Of a stretch of 14,951 bases of DNA, positions 1 to 7,107 are shown piece by piece; within the stretch, counting starts at the first letter, position 1, and each line of letters begins with the position of its first letter. This DNA is from Oscillospiraceae bacterium (lineage in GTDB: Bacteria > Bacillota > Clostridia > Oscillospirales > Oscillospiraceae). The position numbers and the translations under genes are program-made. The notes beneath the pieces are model-generated. The model did no database searches, was not told where the DNA came from, and saw only the letters and a list, made by a program, of their open reading frames with translations. Location: contig JAFVWG010000126.1 in NCBI GenBank assembly GCA_017501805.1, positions 1 through 14,951 on the forward strand. Direction: 5' to 3'.

Positions 1-572
1 AAGTAGATGTTTTTTTCGTTCAGGCGGACGCGGAGCATTTCCATCGCCTCGCCGAAGCGCTGGAAGTGCACGACCTCGCGCTCGCGCAGGAACTTGATGA
101 CATCGTTGACATCCGGGTCGTCGGAGAGACGCAGAATGTTGTCATAGGTCACGCGCGCCTTCTGCTCCGCCGCCATATCCTCAACGAGGTCCGCAATCGG
201 GTCTCCCTTCACCCCGATGCCAGCGGCATTCCACGGTGCGCCGGATGCCGCGGTGGGGTAGACGCCCGCAGTATGATCGACGAAGTAGGTGTCGAAGCCC
301 GCCGTTTCGATCTGTGCGTCGGTGAGCTTGCGCGTGAGCTGATGGATGATCGCACCGACCATTTCGAGGTGCCCGAGCTCTTCCGTGCCGATGTCGGTCA
401 AAAGCGCCTTCAGCTCGGGGTAGGGCATCGAATAGCGCTGAGAAAGATACCGCATCGACGCACCGAGCTCACCGTCGGGACCGCCGTACTGGCTGATGAT
501 CACAGAAGCCAGCTTCGGGTTCACGTTGCGGATCTTGACCGGGTACTGCAGATTTTTCTGATAGACAAACAT
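1..572 (-). CDS. cotJC: Spore coat protein CotJC, manganese-catalase family (3' end cut by window edge)
   Basis: Reading from 572 leftwards gives 190 codons beginning MFVYQKNLQYPVKIRN, which matches CotJC, the manganese-catalase-like protein of the inner spore coat. The five di-manganese ligands expected from the catalase family are all visible: Glu35 in GGPDGELGA, Glu65 and His68 in TEELGHLE, Glu136 in AAEQKAR and His169 in REREVVHFQRF. The site therefore looks intact, and hydrogen peroxide removal or a structural coat role is plausible. CotJC proteins are about 190 residues long, so probably only the last few codons and the stop lie beyond position 1. The start is two bases after the stop of the CotJA-CotJB fusion gene, so the two are almost certainly translated from one mRNA in the mother cell during sporulation. 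Confidence 0.95.
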   Translation of the reverse strand, partial: MFVYQKNLQYPVKIRNVNPKLASVIISQYGGPDGELGASMRYLSQRYSMPYPELKALLTDIGTEELGHLEMVGAIIHQLTRKLTDAQIETAGFDTYFVDHTAGVYPTAASGAPWNAAGIGVKGDPIADLVEDMAAEQKARVTYDNILRLSDDPDVNDVIKFLREREVVHFQRFGEAMEMLRVRLNEKNIY

Positions 573-574
573 GC

Positions 575-1027
575 TCAGCCCTCCCTCTGTGCGTCAAAGC
601 TCCACGGCCACGGATCGTTTACCCAGTTGTAAGCGCCCTCTCCGCCGGCCTGTGCCTGCGTCAGGGGACCGTACCGTTTTTCGTACTCCGCCTCAAGCTC
701 CTGATACATCTCCTGATAGTCCTGATAGAGCGAGAGCGCTTCGCTGTCGAGGCTGTGCGTATCCAGAAACAGTCCCAGCTCCTGCATCGCAAAGCCGAGC
801 GCCTGCATACGGTGCAGGAGCGTATCCGGCTTTTCCTTTTGATTCACCATACCCATAAACGGCAGATCCAGACCGGGGTACATTGTACCGCGCACCAGTC
901 CCTTGGCGGGCTTGTAGAGCTCCGCGCCCGTCAGCTGGTAGGGGACAAAGGGATTTGCCAGCGGTGCGCAGCTCGGCAGATAGCCTCTGCCGGTCTCGCA
1001 GCGGGCTGCCGCGTTTTCCTGTGCCAT
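575..1027 (-). CDS. cotJB: Fused CotJA-CotJB spore coat protein
   Basis: One uninterrupted frame carries both small CotJ proteins. Residues about 20-60 (LANPFVPYQLTGAELYKP to GTMYPGLDLPFMG) match CotJA. The remainder (DTLLHRMQALGFAMQELG, LFLDTH, EKRYGPL and the C-terminal WVNDPWPW) matches CotJB. These are normally separate proteins of roughly 80-90 residues each; here they form one of 150 residues. CotJA/CotJB are coat components encoded beside cotJC. I chose the ATG at 1027 because GGGAGG lies 7 bases before it. The frame also opens at 1048, but there the extra residues SGG are encoded by that same Shine-Dalgarno sequence; the 1048 start nevertheless has its own GGGAGG 9 bases upstream and cannot be excluded. 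No ribosome binding site is seen before the Met near the domain junction, so a separate CotJB product is unlikely. Confidence 0.9.
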   Translation of the reverse strand: MAQENAAARCETGRGYLPSCAPLANPFVPYQLTGAELYKPAKGLVRGTMYPGLDLPFMGMVNQKEKPDTLLHRMQALGFAMQELGLFLDTHSLDSEALSLYQDYQEMYQELEAEYEKRYGPLTQAQAGGEGAYNWVNDPWPWSFDAQREG

Positions 1028-1068
1028 ATTCATTCCTCCCGAAAACATTTGGGGTATCCTCCCTGATC

Positions 1069-1097
1069 ATTCTATGAACACGGCGGCGAATGGTGAC
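1069..1097 (-). promoter_or_regulatory. Candidate sigma-E-type sporulation promoter for cotJ
   Basis: On the minus strand, CATAGAAT (1076-1069) resembles the sigma-E -10 consensus CATACAMT. GTCACCAT (1097-1090), 13 bases upstream, resembles the sigma-E -35. It sits just upstream of the cotJ start codons. The B. subtilis cotJ operon is sigma-E controlled, which makes this plausible. The -35 match is only partial, so this is a weak inference. Confidence 0.35.
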
Positions 1098-1119
1098 GAA
1101 TCGGCGCGAAATAACATCT

Positions 1120-1147
1120 TTGAAATATGATTTGTTTGTGATACAAT
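1120..1147 (+). promoter_or_regulatory. Sigma-A promoter of the rhamnosidase gene
   Basis: TTGAAA (1120-1125) and TACAAT (1142-1147) are separated by 16 bases, and TG at 1139-1140 one base before the -10 makes it an extended -10. Transcription would start near 1154, leaving a short leader before the GGAGG at 1169-1173. This also shows that the in-frame ATG at 1090 lies upstream of the transcript and is not the start. Confidence 0.7.
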
Positions 1148-1182
1148 CGTCGCAGGGAAACGGATCGCGGAGGTGTGGACGT

Positions 1183-3432
1183 ATGCTGATGAAATCGGAC
1201 TGGATCACATTCAAAACAGGTGAATATAAAAGTGCGGACGACCGCTACGGGAATCCCTCGCCCTATTTCAGAAAAGAGTTTTCTGTCCAAAAGCACGTAC
1301 AGTCGGCACAGCTTCTGATCTCGGCGCTCGGCGTGTTTCGGATCTTTCTGAACGGAAAGCCTGTCTCGGACGATCATCTCGCACCCGGCTGGGTGGATTA
1401 TTCCAAAAAGCTTCCGCTCATTACCTATGATCTGACCGATCGCATCGAGAAAAACAATGCGGTGGGCGTTGTTCTGGGCGACGGCTGGGCGGTCGGTCAT
1501 ATCGGCTCAAACTATGCGTTCAAACGAAACACGTGGAACGACAGAGTCGAGTTTTCCGCAGAGCTCCGGCTCGAATACGCCGACGGCTCGCTGGAGATCA
1601 TTCCGACCGACGCCTCGTGGAAGGCCGCGCAGGGCGCGATCCGAAGAAGCGACATCTATATGGGCGAGTATGTTGATGCGCGAATGGATCTCGGGGGCTT
1701 TTCGGTCTTCGGCTACGACGACAGCTCGTGGGAAAACGCCGAGGTTCCGGTGTTCAAATTTTCCAGAAATCTGTATCTGCAAAGGCTTGATATCCCGCCT
1801 GTCCGCGTGAAGGAGATATTTCCCGGGAAAATCGTATCAAAAACCGAAAACACGGTTCTCTATGATTTTTCGCAGAATCTCGCCGGCGTCCTGCGCTGCC
1901 GTGTGAAGGGTGAGCGCGGTGCGAGGATCGTTTTGCGGCACGGTGAAGTGCTGAACGAGGGAAAACTCTATACGGACAATCTGCGGAAAGCGGAAGCGAC
2001 CGATACCTATATCCTCCGCGGAGACCCGAACGGGGAGGAGTTCCGCCCGCTGTTTACCTACCACGGATTCCGCTATGCGGAGATCACCTTTGAAGGGACT
2101 GTGGAGCTTCTCGCGGTTTCTGCGGAGGCGATGTATACCGATCTGGAATCGGTCGGGCAGTTCCGCTGCTCGGATGAAATCGTCAATCAGATCTATTCCA
2201 ATGCCATGCGGAGCCTTCGCGGAAATCTTTTCAGCGTTCCGACCGACTGTCCGCAGCGCGACGAACGGCTTGGCTGGCTTGGCGATGCTCAGGTGTTTTG
2301 CCGCAGCGCGATGTTCAATGTCGGGGCGGAGGCTTACTATGCAAAATACCTTGCCGACATCCGTGACGCACAGCTCGGAAACGGCGCCATCCCGGCGGTC
2401 GCTCCGCTCCCGCGCGTCGGATTCTACGCCTACACGGGCAGAGACATCTGCGGCGGCTGGAGTGAAGCCGGCGCGGAGATCACCTATCATCACTATCTGA
2501 TGTACGGCGATAAAAGGATCATTTTCGACAATCTTCCGTCCGTCAAGCGGCTGCTGACGTATTATCTCGAAGACAGCACGGACTTCCTCCGCGAGGGCGG
2601 AAATTCCTACGGCGATTGGCTCTCGGTCGGTGAAATAACGGACAAATCGCTCGTTGCAAACGTCTATTTCGCACGGGCGGCTTACATCGCATACAGGCTC
2701 TGCGAGATCATCGGCGACGGGGAGCGCGACACATACAAGACACTCTATGAGAACATCCGCACCTCGTTCAGAAAGGCATATCTTGCGAACGGAAGGCTGC
2801 ATTCCGATACGCAGTCTGCCTATGTTCTGGCATACAAGGCGGGACTCATTTCCGACTGTGAAACAAAGGATAATTTACTGAGAAGGATCCGTGAAAACAA
2901 CGGACATTTATCCTGCGGCTTTTTGGGCATCCGCTTCCTGCTCCCGACCTTGTGTGAGCTTGGTCTGCAGGATACTGCCTATGATATTCTGACGCAGACG
3001 AGCTTCCCGGGCTGGGGTTACTCCGTTGTGAACGGCGCCACGACCATATGGGAGCATTGGGACAGCAATTCCGCGGAAAATCTGAAGGGGATGAACTCCT
3101 TCAATCACTATTCGCTCGGCTCCTGCGTGGAATGGCTGTATGAATACTGTCTCGGGATCTCGGTCTCGGAGGAGACGGCGGGCTTTGCGCGTGTGAGAAT
3201 CAGACCTTATCCCGACCGCAGCGGGAAGATCACCTCCGCGCAGGGACAGTACAAAACAAAGCGCGGAACGATCGCGATTCGCTGGAAGAAGTGCGAAAAC
3301 GGTTTCCTTTATGAGATCTCTCTCCCGAACGGGATCGAGGCGGAATTCGACTTCGGCTGTCTCGAAGTGCGGAAAACCGATCGGGAAGGAGAGAAGCTTC
3401 TCTTTGAACTGACCGAATTGCCTGTACTATGA
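1183..3432 (+). CDS. GH78 alpha-L-rhamnosidase, cytoplasmic
   Basis: Predicted 749-residue glycoside hydrolase of family 78, which removes terminal alpha-L-rhamnose from glycosides such as plant flavonoids, pectin-derived oligosaccharides or microbial glycans. The start has GGAGG 9 bases upstream. Expected domain order is visible: beta-sandwich N-domain (about 20-200), a second sandwich (about 205-305), the (alpha/alpha)6 barrel (about 310-650) and a C-terminal beta domain. The family hallmark DCPQRDERLGWLGD is at 355-368, with Glu361 the likely general acid. WEHWDS is at 623-628, with Glu624 the likely general base. There is no signal peptide, so substrates must be imported or small. No transporter, regulator or rhamnose catabolic gene is next to it. 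It has its own sigma-A promoter, and no terminator is seen before cwlD 38 bases downstream. At 749 residues it is on the short side for the family. Confidence 0.93.
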   Translation: MLMKSDWITFKTGEYKSADDRYGNPSPYFRKEFSVQKHVQSAQLLISALGVFRIFLNGKPVSDDHLAPGWVDYSKKLPLITYDLTDRIEKNNAVGVVLGDGWAVGHIGSNYAFKRNTWNDRVEFSAELRLEYADGSLEIIPTDASWKAAQGAIRRSDIYMGEYVDARMDLGGFSVFGYDDSSWENAEVPVFKFSRNLYLQRLDIPPVRVKEIFPGKIVSKTENTVLYDFSQNLAGVLRCRVKGERGARIVLRHGEVLNEGKLYTDNLRKAEATDTYILRGDPNGEEFRPLFTYHGFRYAEITFEGTVELLAVSAEAMYTDLESVGQFRCSDEIVNQIYSNAMRSLRGNLFSVPTDCPQRDERLGWLGDAQVFCRSAMFNVGAEAYYAKYLADIRDAQLGNGAIPAVAPLPRVGFYAYTGRDICGGWSEAGAEITYHHYLMYGDKRIIFDNLPSVKRLLTYYLEDSTDFLREGGNSYGDWLSVGEITDKSLVANVYFARAAYIAYRLCEIIGDGERDTYKTLYENIRTSFRKAYLANGRLHSDTQSAYVLAYKAGLISDCETKDNLLRRIRENNGHLSCGFLGIRFLLPTLCELGLQDTAYDILTQTSFPGWGYSVVNGATTIWEHWDSNSAENLKGMNSFNHYSLGSCVEWLYEYCLGISVSEETAGFARVRIRPYPDRSGKITSAQGQYKTKRGTIAIRWKKCENGFLYEISLPNGIEAEFDFGCLEVRKTDREGEKLLFELTELPVL

Positions 3433-3470
3433 CCGCCTGCATCCCTCATAGCATTGCTTGAGGTGATCGT

Positions 3471-4205
3471 ATGAGCAGAAGATTCTTCTTTTTGTGTATG
3501 GCATTGGTGCTGGCGCTGCTTGCCTGCTTCGCATATCCCAGACCCGTCCGTCCCACGCTCGGACAGCTTTCCGCGACCCCGGTGCTCATTCTGGATGCGG
3601 GACACGGCGGCGAGGACGGCGGAGCGGCGGCATCGGACGGCACAAAGGAAAGCCTGCTCAATCTGCAGATCACGCTCCGTCTGGAGGCGTTGAGTGCACT
3701 CTGCGGCAGAAAGGCGTATCTGATCCGCAGGGATGACCGCTCGGTTTACGATGACGGCTGCAGGACCATTGCGGAAAAGAAACGCTCGGATCTTCGCAAT
3801 CGCGTCGCCATGGTCAATTCGCAGCCCGGTGCGCTGCTGCTCAGCATTCATCTGAATCATTTCCCCGACGGGAAATACAGCGGCGCACAGGTCTTTTACG
3901 GTGCGGCCGGAAACAGCAGGGAAATCGCCGAAGAGATCCAATCGAGCCTTCGTGCGGCGGTCGATCCGAAGAACCGCAGAAAATGTAAGCCCTCAGAGGG
4001 CATCTATCTGATGAAACATATCCGTAATCCCGGCGTGCTCGTCGAGTGCGGATTTCTTTCCAATCTCCGCGAGGCGGAGCTGCTGCGTCAGGAGAACTAC
4101 CAAAAGAAGCTTGCGGCGGCGATCCTCGCGCCCATTATCCGAAACGGAAGTGATACAAATGGCGAAATCGAAACAGGTCTTTTTCTGCAGCGCCTGCGGC
4201 AATGA
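3471..4205 (+). CDS. cwlD: N-acetylmuramoyl-L-alanine amidase, CwlD-like
   Basis: A 244-residue Amidase_3 protein with an N-terminal hydrophobic signal/anchor (residues about 4-22, RRFFFLCMALVLALLACF). The zinc site is complete: His45 in DAGHGGEDGG, Glu60 in KESLLNLQ and His127 in SIHLNH. The catalytic Glu192 is in VLVECGFLSN. Length and the single catalytic domain with no cell-wall-binding repeats fit CwlD, which cleaves stem peptides from muramic acid so that muramic-delta-lactam can form in the spore cortex; the neighbouring cotJ operon agrees. The start is preceded by GAGGTGAT. The last 47 bases overlap the start of radA in another frame, so the C-terminal tail (about residues 230-244) is probably a dispensable read-out. 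Another small Amidase_3 autolysin is possible but less likely. Confidence 0.87.
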   Translation: MSRRFFFLCMALVLALLACFAYPRPVRPTLGQLSATPVLILDAGHGGEDGGAAASDGTKESLLNLQITLRLEALSALCGRKAYLIRRDDRSVYDDGCRTIAEKKRSDLRNRVAMVNSQPGALLLSIHLNHFPDGKYSGAQVFYGAAGNSREIAEEIQSSLRAAVDPKNRRKCKPSEGIYLMKHIRNPGVLVECGFLSNLREAELLRQENYQKKLAAAILAPIIRNGSDTNGEIETGLFLQRLRQ

Positions 4206-5553
4206 AACGCCGCGCTGGCAGGGGCAGTGCTCCGCCTGCGGCGCGTGGAACACCATTGTGGAACAACCTGCTGCCCCCAAAAAGCAGGGTGCGGCACGCA
4301 CATACGATGCAGAGCTCGGCGCATCGCACAAGCCTGTGCGGCTGAAGGAGCTTGACACGGAGACAGAGCTTCGCTTCTTCACCGGGATGGACGAGCTGGA
4401 TCGCGTGCTCGGCGGCGGCGCGGTACGCGGCTCTCTGGTGTTGGTCGGCGGCGCGCCGGGCATCGGCAAGTCGACCCTGCTTCTGCAGATCTGCAGCCGG
4501 CTTTGCGATTTCGGAAAAGTGCTCTATGTGTCCGGCGAGGAATCCGAGCGGCAGATCAAGCTTCGCGCCGATCGGCTGAAGGTTTCTTCGGATGCGCTCT
4601 ATCTCCACTGTGAGACCGATATGGGAACGGTGCTGCAGTCGGTTGCGGAGCTGAAGCCGGAATTTCTCATCGTCGACTCCATCCAGACCGTCTTTGACGA
4701 GTCACAGGATGCCGCTCCCGGAAGCGTCTCGCAGGTGAAAAGCTGCACGATGACGCTGATGCACGTTGCCAAGAACTACGGCGTAACGGTGTTTGTGATC
4801 GGTCACGTCAATAAGGACGGTGCGATTGCAGGTCCGAAGGTTCTGGAGCATATGGTGGACTGCGTGCTCTATTTCGAGGGCGATCCGCATTCCAGCTACC
4901 GTATTCTCCGCGCGGCGAAAAACCGTTTCGGCGCGACAAACGAGATCGGCGTGTTTGAAATGGAAAACGACGGTCTGCGAGAGATCTCCAATCCGTCCGA
5001 GATGCTGCTCTCCGGTCGACCGGAAGACGCCTCCGGCACCTGTGTGACCTGCGTGATGGAAGGCGTTCGTCCCGTCCTTGCGGAGGTTCAGGCGCTTGTA
5101 GCTCCGTCCTCCTACGCCACGCCGCGCCGCACCTGCAACGGCTTTGATTTCAGCCGCGGTGCCATGCTGATGGCGGTCCTCGAAAAGCGCGGGGGAGTCA
5201 AAATTTCCGCTCTGGATGCGTACATCAACATTGTTGGCGGACTTTCGGTCGATGAACCGGGCGCGGACCTTGCCTGTGTGCTGGCTCTGGCGTCCTGCTA
5301 TTTCGACACCGCTATTCCGAGCGACTTCGCGGCGATCGGCGAAGTCGGACTGACAGGCGAGCTCCGCGGCGTCAGCAATCTCTCGCAGCGGCTTTCCGAG
5401 GTGCGTCGGCTCGGCTTCAAGAGTTGTATGATCCCGGCCCTGCGGCGCGGTGAGGTGCCTGCGGTGGATGGACTGGAGATCATTCAGATCAGCAGCCTCT
5501 CCGAGGCGCTTCGGCAGCTGTTCGGCAAAGGGCGCAGGTCGGATCGGACTTGA
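4159..5553 (+). CDS. radA: DNA repair protein RadA (Sms)
   Basis: A 464-residue RadA, the RecA-like ATPase and DnaB-type helicase that promotes branch migration during recombinational repair. The N-terminal C4 zinc finger is Cys10, Cys13, Cys24 and Cys27 (CSACG and CSACGAWN). Walker A is GGAPGIGKST at 97-106, with Lys104. The RadA signature KNRFG is at 254-258. The C-terminal third is the Lon-protease-like domain (for example GGVKISALDAYINIVGGL). The start must be at or before 4159 because the zinc finger begins at codon 10; only a modest GGAAGTGAT-like ribosome site precedes it, inside cwlD. Translation may therefore depend on coupling with cwlD, which it overlaps by 47 bases. The stop codon overlaps the -35 element of the following tyrS promoter. 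Confidence 0.96.
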   Translation: MAKSKQVFFCSACGNETPRWQGQCSACGAWNTIVEQPAAPKKQGAARTYDAELGASHKPVRLKELDTETELRFFTGMDELDRVLGGGAVRGSLVLVGGAPGIGKSTLLLQICSRLCDFGKVLYVSGEESERQIKLRADRLKVSSDALYLHCETDMGTVLQSVAELKPEFLIVDSIQTVFDESQDAAPGSVSQVKSCTMTLMHVAKNYGVTVFVIGHVNKDGAIAGPKVLEHMVDCVLYFEGDPHSSYRILRAAKNRFGATNEIGVFEMENDGLREISNPSEMLLSGRPEDASGTCVTCVMEGVRPVLAEVQALVAPSSYATPRRTCNGFDFSRGAMLMAVLEKRGGVKISALDAYINIVGGLSVDEPGADLACVLALASCYFDTAIPSDFAAIGEVGLTGELRGVSNLSQRLSEVRRLGFKSCMIPALRRGEVPAVDGLEIIQISSLSEALRQLFGKGRRSDRT

Positions 5554-5578
5554 CAAAAAACCGTTCATCTGTTACGAT
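5550..5578 (+). promoter_or_regulatory. Sigma-A promoter of the tyrS T-box transcript
   Basis: A consensus TTGACA (5550-5555) lies 17 bases before TACGAT (5573-5578). The -35 box overlaps the radA stop codon TGA (5551-5553). Transcription should begin near 5585, just where the T-box leader starts. Confidence 0.7.
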
Positions 5579-5584
5579 GACGGC

Positions 5585-5835
5585 GTTAAATGCTGTGATG
5601 GAAGAAACCTTTGCATCCCGTTTTCAGAGAGTCGGCGGTCGCTGCGAGCCGATAAACGGCGCTTTGGTTATACACCCGGAGCGGTCTTCCCGAAAGGAAA
5701 GTAGGGAAGGACGGTCGCGCCCGTTATCGCGCAGGAGTGCCCCGCACTCCCTGAGGCCGCGCTCGTGAGGTCGCGGCGTTCAGAGGTGGTATCGCGTAGT
5801 TTACGCCCTCTGCTCTTCGGAGCGGAGGGCTTTTT
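5585..5835 (+). promoter_or_regulatory. T-box riboswitch (tRNA-Tyr sensing) with terminator, upstream of tyrS
   Basis: A T-box leader that lets uncharged tRNA-Tyr turn on tyrS by antitermination. Stem I has the AGAGAG motif (5626-5631 region) and a specifier loop in which TATACACCCGGAGC places UAC, a Tyr codon, at 5671-5673. A Stem III hairpin is at 5734-5750 (GGAGTGC-ccc-GCACTCC). The T-box core AGAGGTGGTATCGCG is at 5782-5796. Its UGGU bulge (5787-5790) pairs with the ACCA end of tRNA-Tyr. The antiterminator pairs CAGAGG (5781-5786) with CCTCTG (5807-5812) and GCGT with ACGC. The competing terminator is an 11-bp stem, 5805-5815 with 5820-5830, TTCG loop, then five T. Specifier, bulge and downstream gene all agree on tyrosine. 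The exact 5' boundary is inferred from the promoter. Confidence 0.93.
5805..5835 (+). terminator. Conditional intrinsic terminator of the tyrS T-box
   Basis: GCCCTCTGCTC (5805-5815) pairs with GAGCGGAGGGC (5820-5830) around a TTCG loop, with one internal U-G pair, followed by TTTTT (5831-5835). Its 5' arm is shared with the antiterminator, so the two folds exclude each other. It would also stop read-through from radA when tRNA-Tyr is charged. Confidence 0.9.
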
Positions 5836-5851
5836 ACATGGAGGATGGAAT

Positions 5852-7075
5852 ATGCAGATTTATGACGAACTGGTTGCCCGCGGTCTCATCGCGCAGGTGA
5901 CGGACGAAAGCGAGATCCGTGAGCTTGTCAACAACGGAAAAGCGACCTTCTATATCGGCTTTGACCCGACGGCGGACAGCCTGCATGTCGGTCACTTTAT
6001 GGCGCTGTGCCTGATGAAGCGCCTGCAGCAGGCCGGAAACCGCCCGGTCGCGCTGATCGGCGGCGGTACCGGCTACATCGGCGACCCCTCCGGCAGAACA
6101 GATATGCGCTCGATGATGACGCCGGAGACGATCCAGCACAACTGCGACTGCTTCAAAAAGCAGATGGAACGCTTCATTGAGTTCGGTGAAGGAAAGGCCA
6201 TTATGGTCAACAACGCGGACTGGCTGCTGAAGCTGAACTACATCGAGCTTCTGCGTGAGGTCGGCGCCTGCTTCTCCGTGAACAATATGCTTCGCGCCCG
6301 CTGCTATGAGCAGCGTATGGAGCGCGGTCTGTCGTTCCTGGAGTTCAACTATATGATCATGCAGTCCTACGACTTCTACCATCTGTATCAGCACTACGGC
6401 TGCAATATGCAGTTCGGCGGCGACGATCAGTGGTCGAATATGCTCGGCGGCACGGAACTGATCCGCAAAAAGCTCGGCAAGGACGCGCACGCGATGACCA
6501 TCACGCTGCTGATGAACAGCGAAGGCAAAAAGATGGGCAAGACCGCAAACGGCGCCGTTTGGCTCGATCCCAACAAGACCAGCCCGTTCGATTTCTATCA
6601 GTACTGGCGCAATGTCGGCGATCAGGACGTGCTCAAGTGCATCCGCATGCTGACCTTCCTGCCGCTTGAGCAGATCGATGAGATGGACAAGTGGGAGGGC
6701 AGCGAGCTCAACCGCGCGAAAGAGATCCTCGCATATGAGCTGACCGCGCTCGTGCACGGCGAGGAGGAAGCAAAGAAGGCCGAAGCCTCCGCGAAGGCGC
6801 TCTTCGTTTCCGGCGGCAGCGATGAAAATATGCCGACCACGGAAATCGAAGCGGACAAGCTGACGGACGGCGCAATCGGAATTTTGGATCTGCTCACGCT
6901 GTGCGGACTGATCCCGTCCCGCGGCGAGGGACGCAGACTCATCCAGCAGGGCGGTCTGACCGTGGACGATGAAAAGGTCACGACGATTGACTTTGCTGTT
7001 TCGCAGGATAGGCTGCAGGCGGGCGTCAAGATCCGCAAGGGCAAAAAGGTTTTCCACAAGGCGATCCTGAAATAA
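5852..7075 (+). CDS. tyrS: Tyrosyl-tRNA synthetase
   Basis: A 407-residue class Ic synthetase that charges tRNA-Tyr with tyrosine. The HIGH-type motif is HVGH at 45-48 within FDPTADSLHVGHFMAL. The KMSKS-type motif is KMGKT at 227-231. The tyrosine pocket is recognisable in FNYMIMQSYDFYHL (Tyr167, Gln171, Asp174). An S4 RNA-binding domain occupies about residues 345-407 (SRGEGRRLIQQGGLTVDDEK). The ATG at 5852 has GGAGG at 5840-5844, 7 bases upstream; longer in-frame starts would lie inside the T-box terminator and are rejected. Expression is controlled by the T-box leader, and the gene ends at a strong terminator, so it is a single-gene unit. Confidence 0.97.
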   Translation: MQIYDELVARGLIAQVTDESEIRELVNNGKATFYIGFDPTADSLHVGHFMALCLMKRLQQAGNRPVALIGGGTGYIGDPSGRTDMRSMMTPETIQHNCDCFKKQMERFIEFGEGKAIMVNNADWLLKLNYIELLREVGACFSVNNMLRARCYEQRMERGLSFLEFNYMIMQSYDFYHLYQHYGCNMQFGGDDQWSNMLGGTELIRKKLGKDAHAMTITLLMNSEGKKMGKTANGAVWLDPNKTSPFDFYQYWRNVGDQDVLKCIRMLTFLPLEQIDEMDKWEGSELNRAKEILAYELTALVHGEEEAKKAEASAKALFVSGGSDENMPTTEIEADKLTDGAIGILDLLTLCGLIPSRGEGRRLIQQGGLTVDDEKVTTIDFAVSQDRLQAGVKIRKGKKVFHKAILK

Positions 7076-7081
7076 AACGAT

Positions 7082-7107
7082 GCGGGAGGCTCAGCCTCCC
7101 GCTTTTT
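7082..7107 (+). terminator. Intrinsic terminator after tyrS
   Basis: GCGGGAGGC (7082-7090) pairs perfectly with GCCTCCCGC (7094-7102) around TCA, followed by TTTTT (7103-7107). It ends one base before the dapA stop codon on the other strand. Read leftwards, the stem is followed by ATCGTTTTA, so it may also serve convergent dapA, less efficiently. Confidence 0.92.

Noticed and set aside
66..632. Rightward open frame of 188 codons at the left end
   Set aside because: It lies antisense to cotJC, whose metal-binding residues are clear; it has no ribosome site or recognisable family.
1090..1182. 31-codon upstream extension of the rhamnosidase
   Set aside because: The extension contains the gene's own promoter (1120-1147), so it would not be transcribed; the start at 1183 has a GGAGG site.
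1837..2802. Leftward open frame of 321 codons inside the rhamnosidase gene
   Set aside because: It is a shadow of a GC-rich gene with few stop-complement codons; the protein shows no family features and the sense strand is an intact GH78 enzyme.
5550..5768. Short open frames between radA and tyrS
   Set aside because: They fall within the T-box leader RNA, whose conserved elements explain the sequence; no credible ribosome site or family.
5765..5851. 29-codon in-frame extension of tyrS
   Set aside because: It would translate through the T-box antiterminator and terminator, while the ATG at 5852 has GGAGG at the right distance.
5834..7057. Leftward open frame of 407 codons opposite tyrS
   Set aside because: Full-length antisense frames here follow from codon bias (few TTA, CTA and TCA codons). 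The frame ends in the T-box terminator and has no recognisable domain.
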